Shown here: piece after piece, positions 4,784-9,060 of the stretch
Numbering within the stretch: the stretch's first letter is position 1
Layout: the number at the start of each line of letters is the position of its first letter
Assembly: GCA_016182055.1 (NCBI GenBank)
Contig: JACOYD010000061.1
Span: 1-9,060 of the forward strand
Reading direction: 5' to 3'
DNA: 9,060 bases
DNA from: Candidatus Microgenomates bacterium
GTDB taxonomy: Bacteria > Patescibacteriota > Microgenomatia > Levybacterales > JACOYD01
Made by a program: the position numbers and the translations under genes
Notes under the pieces: generated by a model
What the model was told of the DNA's origin: nothing
Databases searched by the model: none
What the model saw: the letters and a program-made list of their open reading frames with translations, nothing else

Positions 4784-5941
4784 ATGGACCAGCATCCGAT
4801 ACCGCAAAATATCACCAATTTTGAGTTTAAGCTGATAGGCGACATGACCATTAAGCAGTTTGCCTATCTGGCCGGCTGTGTGACTCTGGCCTATATTTTT
4901 TTTCTTTTTCCCCTTCATCCCTTTATCAAATTTCCCACTATTGTTTTTCTGGTTCTTTTAGGCGTGGCTCTGGCCTTTGTGCCGGTGGAAGGCCGGCCGC
5001 TGGATCGCTGGATCAGCAATTTTATCAGAGCTCTTTTTTCTCCCAGTCAATATATCTTTCATAAAGATGCTGCTGCCGGTTTTTTCCCAACACACGCCTC
5101 TTTGGCAGAAATGCCCCTTAGCGAAAGAGCTAAAATACCTACCGTCAAAGACAGCGATGAACGCTTTACCACCTTTCTTAAACAAACACAAACCCCTTTT
5201 ACCGATATGGAAAATTCACCGGAGAGTCTATCCAGAATTCAAAAGCTGGCAGAGGAAGCGGCTTTTCAACCAACCCCTCATCAATCGGGACCAACGCCCG
5301 TAACCCAAACTATTCCCTCTCCCACTCCTCCATCACCCCCAGTCTCTCAGCCATCCCCAGCTTCCCCAACTCCCCTTACTTCCTCTACCCCGATTAAATC
5401 GGGGCCTACCGATGAGCTGGAAAAGAAATTCCGGGAAATGAGAGCGGAAAAAGAACAACTGCTCAAAGAACTGGAAGAACTTAAACGCTCTGTGGCAACC
5501 CCAACTCCTCTTACTTCCCCTACCGTCTCAACTGCCCCGCGGCCGGCGCCATTATTTGCCACTCCACCCAAACCACCCAGGTCAACTGGCACGCTGTCGC
5601 CCTTCCCCCAGGCACCCAATATTGTGGCGGGAGTGGTCAAAGACTGCAAAGACGAGCTTTTGCCCAACATAATAGTTGAGGTAAAAGATACCGGCGGCAC
5701 TCCCCTGAGGGCTTTTAAGACCAATAAGCTGGGCCAGTTTTTTGCCTCCACCCCTCTTCCCAATGGCCAATATGCCATTGAGCTGGAGGATCCCAGAAAT
5801 ATCCATTTTTTTGATCCGGCAGGTGTTAATTTAACCGGCTCGCCTTTGGTGCCTTTGGAAATTAAAGCCAGAGACCCGGCGGTTAATGAACGGCTAAAAC
5901 TGCACGCGGCCCTGTTTGGAAACAAGATAACAAATAGTTGA
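4784..5941 (+). CDS. PrgI-family type IV secretion membrane protein with C-terminal Ig-like domain
   Basis: Residues 1-95 of this 385-aa protein look like the PrgI/VirB3-type inner-membrane subunit: HPIPQNITNFEFKLIGDMT, then two hydrophobic segments at about 26-44 and 51-67, then the basic EGRPLDRWISNFIRALFSP. PrgI/VirB3 proteins work beside VirB4 at the base of type IV secretion channels. Residues 163-270 are a Pro/Thr/Ser-rich linker interrupted by a coiled coil at 208-236 (ELEKKFREMRAEKEQLLKEL). Residues 278-365 resemble a carboxypeptidase-regulatory-like beta-sandwich (IVAGVVKD, then TNKLGQFFASTPLPNGQYAIEL). PrgI proteins are usually near 100-130 aa, so this one is strongly extended. With two membrane passes and positive charge after the second, the tail would face the cytoplasm, which is unusual for an Ig-like domain. 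It begins the T4SS gene run; the next gene follows after 126 bp. Confidence 0.85.
   Translation: MDQHPIPQNITNFEFKLIGDMTIKQFAYLAGCVTLAYIFFLFPLHPFIKFPTIVFLVLLGVALAFVPVEGRPLDRWISNFIRALFSPSQYIFHKDAAAGFFPTHASLAEMPLSERAKIPTVKDSDERFTTFLKQTQTPFTDMENSPESLSRIQKLAEEAAFQPTPHQSGPTPVTQTIPSPTPPSPPVSQPSPASPTPLTSSTPIKSGPTDELEKKFREMRAEKEQLLKELEELKRSVATPTPLTSPTVSTAPRPAPLFATPPKPPRSTGTLSPFPQAPNIVAGVVKDCKDELLPNIIVEVKDTGGTPLRAFKTNKLGQFFASTPLPNGQYAIELEDPRNIHFFDPAGVNLTGSPLVPLEIKARDPAVNERLKLHAALFGNKITNS
5364..5524 (+). repeat. Direct repeat pair within the PrgI linker
   Basis: A 26-bp segment at 5364-5389 recurs at 5499-5524 with 24 of 26 bases identical (mismatches at offsets 11 and 21). Both encode a TPLTS-containing Pro/Thr stretch. 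The copies flank the coiled-coil segment at a period of 135 bp, so they may be remnants of duplication or gene conversion in the linker. Low-complexity Pro/Thr coding explains part of the similarity. Confidence 0.5.
5388..5404. repeat. Intragenic palindrome CCCCGATTAAATCGGGG
   Basis: This is a perfect 8-bp inverted repeat around a central A, of the same type as the intergenic copy at 4684-4700. It lies in frame in the linker of the PrgI-like gene and encodes part of PIKSGPT. The pentamer CTACC stands on both sides (5385-5389 and 5406-5410), and the 21 bp from 5390 to 5410 are exactly seven codons. A half-site AATCGGGA occurs upstream at 5283-5290. Confidence 0.6.
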
Positions 5942-6057
5942 CGGTAGAAGATGGAAAATAGAAGGTGGTATTTTGAAAATAAAAAGTAGAAGTTAGATTT
6001 CTATCTTCTAGCTTCAAGCTTCAAATATCTACCTTCTATCATCTACCATCTATCGTC
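5940..6057. repeat. Long imperfect inverted repeat of TAGAAG-type units
   Basis: This fills almost the whole gap between the PrgI-like and TraC-like genes. The left arm 5940-5977 and the right arm 6020-6057, compared as reverse complements without gaps, match at 28 of 38 positions. The interior also carries opposed TAGAAGTTAG and CTATCTTCTAGC units. The sequence is low-complexity and could form a long stem in the operon mRNA. It does not end in a T-run, so a terminator is not supported. No gene is seen here. Confidence 0.65.
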
Positions 6058-6067
6058 TAGTAAATAT

Positions 6068-6784
6068 ATGGCTAGCCAACCAATTAAAGGTTCTACTCAA
6101 CAATTTGTGGAAATTGACGACATCAAAGACGATGTGGTGATGCTGCGAGACGGCAGCTGTGCGGTGATTATTGAAACCACGGCGGTAAATTTTGGCCTGT
6201 TATCCGAGTCTGAACAGGACGCCACCATTTTTGCCTATGCCGCACTGCTGAATTCTCTCTCTTTTCCCATTCAAATTGTCATCAGAAGCAAAAAAATGGA
6301 CATTTCCTCTTATGTGGCTTCACTGGAAGAAAAAATCAGAAGCCAAAAAAGCGAAGCCCTTAAGAAAGAGATGGAGCTGTACAAAACTTTTGTCGAGGCT
6401 ACCATTAAAGAAAATAATGTGCTTGACAAAAAATTCTATATCGTCATTCCCTTTTCCAGACTGGAACTGGGCGTGGTGGGCAAGTTTGATAAAAAATATA
6501 TTCTGGAAAAAGCCAAAAACGCCCTTTATCCCAAGCGCGACCATATTATTCGCCAGCTGTCCCGGCTGTCTCTTAAAGCCGCGGTTTTGGAAACGCCCCG
6601 GCTGGCCGCCCTTTTTTACGAAATTTACAATCCCGACAGCGAGGGTTTTGCCGATATTTCTCTAGGCATTCGCGAGTATCTCTCTCCCATGGTTGAACCA
6701 GTTTCTATGCCTGCTGTGTCCGCCTCCACCCCTTCGACTTCGCTCAGGGTTTCGGACGAGGCAAAGGAGGAAAAACCGGCATGA
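6068..6784 (+). CDS. TraC/VirB4 N-terminal-like protein of the secretion locus
   Basis: The 238-aa protein has no Walker motifs and no membrane segment. Residues 10-135 resemble the N-terminal domain of TraC/VirB4-type proteins: FVEIDDIKDDVVMLRDGSCAVIIET (13-37), the segment after AVNFGLLSESEQDATI (39-54), and LLNSLSFPIQIVIRSKK (60-76). A charged helix follows at 83-115 and then FYIVIPF at 123-129. Residues 205-238 are a low-complexity tail. It lies between PrgI and VirB4 and its TGA overlaps the VirB4 ATG (ATGA), so it is likely translated with VirB4 and may act beside it at the inner membrane, which is inference. The ATG at 6068 has no clear ribosome binding site. A short repeat-like sequence forms codons 221-227 in the tail. 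Confidence 0.8.
   Translation: MASQPIKGSTQQFVEIDDIKDDVVMLRDGSCAVIIETTAVNFGLLSESEQDATIFAYAALLNSLSFPIQIVIRSKKMDISSYVASLEEKIRSQKSEALKKEMELYKTFVEATIKENNVLDKKFYIVIPFSRLELGVVGKFDKKYILEKAKNALYPKRDHIIRQLSRLSLKAAVLETPRLAALFYEIYNPDSEGFADISLGIREYLSPMVEPVSMPAVSASTPSTSLRVSDEAKEEKPA
6730..6749. repeat. Intragenic short repeat CCCTTCGACTTCGCTCAGGG
   Basis: The ends CCCT and AGGG are complementary and the sequence can fold as a short hairpin. From memory, this type of sequence is a common dispersed repeat in several bacterial genomes including candidate phyla, usually between genes. Here it encodes residues 221-227 of the TraC-like protein tail. No second copy is in this window. Confidence 0.45.
6763..6770 (+). 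promoter_or_regulatory. Shine-Dalgarno site for virB4
   Basis: AAAGGAGG ends 10 nt before the ATG at 6781 and lies within the end of the TraC-like gene. It supports the start at 6781 and translational coupling across the ATGA overlap. Confidence 0.75.
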
Positions 6785-8601
6785 ACATTCCGCTACCCTT
6801 TTTACGAAAAAAGCAAAACGGACAAACAGGTCTTAGCCACGGTTCTCCTTTTAACCGCGGCATGCTGTCAATGTCTGATATTTTAGCCCCTCCGGCGGTG
6901 GAAGTGGACTTCAATCATATTAAAATCGGCAGCAAATATTTTCGCACCCTGTTTGTGTCCGGCTACCCCCGCTTTGTTTCGGCCAACTGGCTTTTTCCCA
7001 TTATTTCCTTTGACCATACTCTGGATATTGCCATGTTTTGCTATCCCATTGAGTCGGGCGATGTCTTATCCGACTTAAAGCGAAAAATTGCCGAGATGGA
7101 AGCCACTGTTTCCGGGGAGGCTTCTGCGGGAAAAGTAGTTGATCCGGGAGTTCAGGTGGCCTTAAACGACGCCCTGTCACTGCAGGAAGAGTTGGCCAAA
7201 GGGGCGGAGCGCTTTTTCCAGTTTAGCCTGGCTATTACTATTCCGGCCGATTCGCTGGAGGAACTTGCCAGCGTGACCAAAAAAGTCCAAAGCACCTTGG
7301 CTTCTCTGTTAATTATTGCCAAGCCGGCCTCTTTGCAAATGGAAGACGGTTTCAAAAGCACCATGCCCATAGGCCAGGACAGGCTCATGATTACCCGCAA
7401 TATGGATACCACCTCTCTGGCCACCACCTTTCCTTTTACCTCATCGGAGCTCACGGCTAATGAAGGCATTATGTATGGAATTAACGAACACAACGACAGC
7501 TTAATTATTTTTGACAGATTTACTCTGGAAAACGCCAACTCCATTGTCTTGGGCAAATCAGGCGGCGGAAAATCATTTTTGGTCAAGTTAGAAGCCCTGC
7601 GTTCACTGATGTTTGGCACGGAAGTAATTATTCTGGATCCGGAAAGCGAGTACAAAGCTCTGGCTGACACCATCGGCGGCGAATATGTATCATTTACCTA
7701 CTCTTCTCCCATTAAAATCAACCCTTTTGATCTGGCCGGTATTTTGGAAGAGGGTGAAAACGAATTGGGAGCCAAAATTCTCTCTCTGCATAGCTTAATG
7801 GCGGTGATTATGGGAGAACTTACGCCTTCGGAAGAGTCCATTCTTGACCGCGCTCTGGTGGCCACCTATCATCAAAAAGGCATTACCCCAGACCCGCAAA
7901 CCCAGACCAAAGAGCCGCCTCTGATGGAAGACCTATATAAAGTGCTCGTCGGCATGGAAGATAAAGAAGCCACCGGTCTGGGCCAGCGGCTGGAACGGTT
8001 TATCAAGGGCAGTTTGGCCGGCATTTTTAATCAGCAGTCAAATTTTGACTTAAAAAATACCTTTACTGTTTTTTCGCTTAAAGAACTGGAAGAGGCTTTG
8101 CGCCCAATTGCCATGCATATCATTTTAGACTACATCTGGAGCAAGATTAAAAAAGACCTGCGCAGAAGACTCTTAATTGTGGATGAGGCCTGGTATCTGA
8201 TGAAGCAGAAAGATTCGGCCAACTTTCTGTTGGGTATTGCCAAACGGGCCAGAAAATATTATCTGGGTTTAACCACCATTACCCAGGACGTGGAAGATTT
8301 CTTAAATAGCGAGTATGGCAAACCCATTATCACCAATTCCTCTATTCAAATATTGCTTAAACAGTCCCCGGCCGCCATTGATGCCATTGCCAAAACTTTT
8401 TATCTGTCTGAAGGAGAAAAACATCTGCTCTTATCTTCCGATATTGGCGAGGGGCTGTTTTTTGCCGGACCAAATCACGTGGCTATGCGGGTAATCGCCT
8501 CCCCTGATGAGTATCAGCTGATTACCTCCAAACCGGAAGAACTATTACGAATGCAGGGGCAAAAACCAGTTGCTCCCAGCCAACTCCCGCCCACGTCATA
8601 G
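6781..8601 (+). CDS. virB4: VirB4-type type IV secretion ATPase
   Basis: The 606-aa cytoplasmic or membrane-associated ATPase powers assembly and transport in type IV secretion and conjugation systems. The N-terminal domain, about 37-230, carries VirB4/TrbE-like features (IKIGSKYFRTLFVSGYPRFV, residues 47-66). The ATPase domain has Walker A GKSGGGKS at 258-265, DPESEY at 286-291, Walker B LLIVDEAW at 464-471, a RKYYLGLTTITQDVEDF motif at 491-507 and GEGLFFAG at 556-563. All key nucleotide-binding residues are present. It is shorter than the roughly 800-aa proteobacterial VirB4 proteins but normal for Gram-positive and candidate-phylum forms. It overlaps the TraC-like gene by 4 bp and is probably in one unit with PrgI. 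Whether the system exports DNA, takes it up, or secretes protein cannot be told: no relaxase or VirD4 coupling protein is in the window. Confidence 0.95.
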   Translation: MNIPLPFLRKKQNGQTGLSHGSPFNRGMLSMSDILAPPAVEVDFNHIKIGSKYFRTLFVSGYPRFVSANWLFPIISFDHTLDIAMFCYPIESGDVLSDLKRKIAEMEATVSGEASAGKVVDPGVQVALNDALSLQEELAKGAERFFQFSLAITIPADSLEELASVTKKVQSTLASLLIIAKPASLQMEDGFKSTMPIGQDRLMITRNMDTTSLATTFPFTSSELTANEGIMYGINEHNDSLIIFDRFTLENANSIVLGKSGGGKSFLVKLEALRSLMFGTEVIILDPESEYKALADTIGGEYVSFTYSSPIKINPFDLAGILEEGENELGAKILSLHSLMAVIMGELTPSEESILDRALVATYHQKGITPDPQTQTKEPPLMEDLYKVLVGMEDKEATGLGQRLERFIKGSLAGIFNQQSNFDLKNTFTVFSLKELEEALRPIAMHIILDYIWSKIKKDLRRRLLIVDEAWYLMKQKDSANFLLGIAKRARKYYLGLTTITQDVEDFLNSEYGKPIITNSSIQILLKQSPAAIDAIAKTFYLSEGEKHLLLSSDIGEGLFFAGPNHVAMRVIASPDEYQLITSKPEELLRMQGQKPVAPSQLPPTS

Positions 8602-8609
8602 TTTTGCTA

Positions 8610-8637
8610 TTTGCTATTTTATATTTGCTATTTTATA
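8610..8637 (+). repeat. Two tandem copies of a 14-bp AT-rich unit
   Basis: The unit TTTGCTATTTTATA occurs at 8610-8623 and again at 8624-8637 without a mismatch, with a partial copy TTTTGCTAT just before (8602-8610). The repeats fill the 46-bp gap between virB4 and the next gene and carry the candidate -35 and -10 boxes of that gene. Confidence 0.75.
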
Positions 8638-8639
8638 TT
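8611..8639 (+). promoter_or_regulatory. Candidate promoter for the gene at 8648
   Basis: TTGCTA (8611-8616), a 17-bp spacer and TATATT (8634-8639) end 8 nt before the ATG at 8648. The -10 has one mismatch and the -35 has two. There is no Shine-Dalgarno sequence. The spacing to the ATG matches the leaderless arrangement of the ATPase gene. The boxes lie in successive tandem repeat copies. Confidence 0.4.
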
Positions 8640-8647
8640 AGTATGGT

Positions 8648-9060
8648 ATGGCCGCTACTGCCCCCGCTCAAACCAAGCTTTTAACCCTTAATGATCTTGA
8701 TTTTTTCTTAAGATTAGCGAGTGAAATACTGGCTAACCCCGACAAAGGCGGTTTATTTAATCTTGATGCTTCTGTTATTTACGCCGATGACTCCTCCCAA
8801 TTTCTCACCGAACTTACCATTACCCTCAAGAGTCTTCGGCCAAAACTGCTGGGGGAGGCAAAGCCAATAGAATTTCGCACCAGGGAAGAAATAGTGTCAG
8901 CCTACCAGGAGGAAAAGAGAAAAGAGAAGACTCAACATCGGGGTCCGCCTGGCACCACCCGCCAGGACATCGAAAGGATGACTAAAAAGTGGCTGATATC
9001 GCAAAAAGAGGCAGCTTTAATTGCCGAACATCTTAAAACTACCAGCCGTTTGACAGACCG
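8648..9060 (+). CDS. Unrecognised protein of the secretion locus, 3' end beyond the window
   Basis: An open frame runs from the ATG at 8648 to the window edge: 137 complete codons with no stop. The product begins MAATAPAQTKLLTLNDLDFF and is soluble in appearance: a helical N-terminus (LNDLDFFLRLASEILA), then a strand-like ADDSSQFLTELTITLKS, a charged segment (EEIVSAYQEEKRKEKTQHRG) and a helix-rich part near 107-137 (RQDIERMTKKWLISQKEAALIAEHL). There is no membrane segment so far. Codon use is like virB4. An ATG at 8643 leads to a stop after 13 codons and is rejected. I do not recognise the family. Position after virB4 suggests a role in the secretion system, which is inference only. Confidence 0.7.
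   Translation, partial: MAATAPAQTKLLTLNDLDFFLRLASEILANPDKGGLFNLDASVIYADDSSQFLTELTITLKSLRPKLLGEAKPIEFRTREEIVSAYQEEKRKEKTQHRGPPGTTRQDIERMTKKWLISQKEAALIAEHLKTTSRLTD

Noticed and set aside
5347..5925. 192-aa antisense open frame opposite the PrgI-like gene
   Set aside because: It is a shadow of the Pro/Thr-rich coding strand, giving a low-complexity Ser/Gly/Val product with no start signal or domain.
5940..6060. CRISPR array in the TAGAAG/CTTCTA region
   Set aside because: Units are short, irregular and in opposed orientations, with no constant repeat and spacer lengths and no cas genes.
6276..6665. 129-aa alternative plus frame in the TraC-like gene
   Set aside because: It is Lys/Trp/Pro-rich with no plausible fold, while the overlapping frame matches the TraC/VirB4 N-terminal pattern and joins VirB4 by an ATGA overlap.
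7152..7673. 173-aa antisense open frame inside virB4
   Set aside because: It lies opposite well-conserved ATPase coding sequence including Walker A, has no ribosome binding site and no recognisable domain.

Overview
The window reads as a piece of a bacterial chromosome, most likely from the Candidate Phyla Radiation (Patescibacteria, perhaps a Microgenomates-type lineage). This is inferred from three things: a compact PrgI-like / TraC-like / VirB4 locus in which the PrgI protein has a long Pro-rich tail and an Ig-like C-terminal domain; short palindromic and TAGAAG/TTGCTATTTTAT-type repeats between and inside genes; and operon-leading genes that start only a few bases after their -10 box. No rRNA or tRNA gene is present to settle the taxonomy. 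The standard genetic code fits all genes, so UGA is not recoded.

Left third (53-3334): a divergent cassette of poorly known genes. On the minus strand a 121-aa helical protein (1842-2207) overlaps by 20 bp a 602-aa coiled-coil protein with a single C-terminal membrane anchor (53-1861). A 92-bp gap (2208-2299) carries a good minus-strand promoter. On the plus strand is a protein with one intact FHA (phosphothreonine-binding) domain and a degenerate second copy (2300-3028). It is followed in the same frame by a short J-domain-like ORF with an HPD motif (3080-3334). A single TAA at 3026-3028 separates the two halves, and the reading frame is otherwise open from 2300 to 3334. This is the most unusual finding of the window.

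Middle (3335-4783): a short intergenic stretch has two DnaA-box-like 9-mers and a GC-rich hairpin. Next comes an AAA ATPase of the DUF4143 family (3487-4653). Its promoter is overlaid by a perfect 11-bp inverted repeat and it probably makes a leaderless mRNA. An intergenic stretch with another short palindrome follows.

Right half (4784-9060): a type IV secretion / conjugation-like module on the plus strand. It consists of a PrgI-family inner-membrane protein with a proline-rich linker, coiled coil and Ig-like domain; a TraC/VirB4-N-terminal-like protein; the VirB4 ATPase, coupled to the previous gene by an ATGA overlap; and the start of an unrecognised gene that runs off the window edge. PrgI and VirB4 would form the inner-membrane energising part of the translocation machine. 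The remaining channel components presumably lie beyond the right edge.

Regulatory pattern: genes that begin a transcription unit (2207 minus, 3487, 8648, and less clearly 2300 and 4784) have no Shine-Dalgarno sequence and lie 4-10 nt from a predicted -10 box. Two genes behind an upstream overlapping gene (1861 minus, 6781) have strong AGGAGG-type ribosome binding sites.
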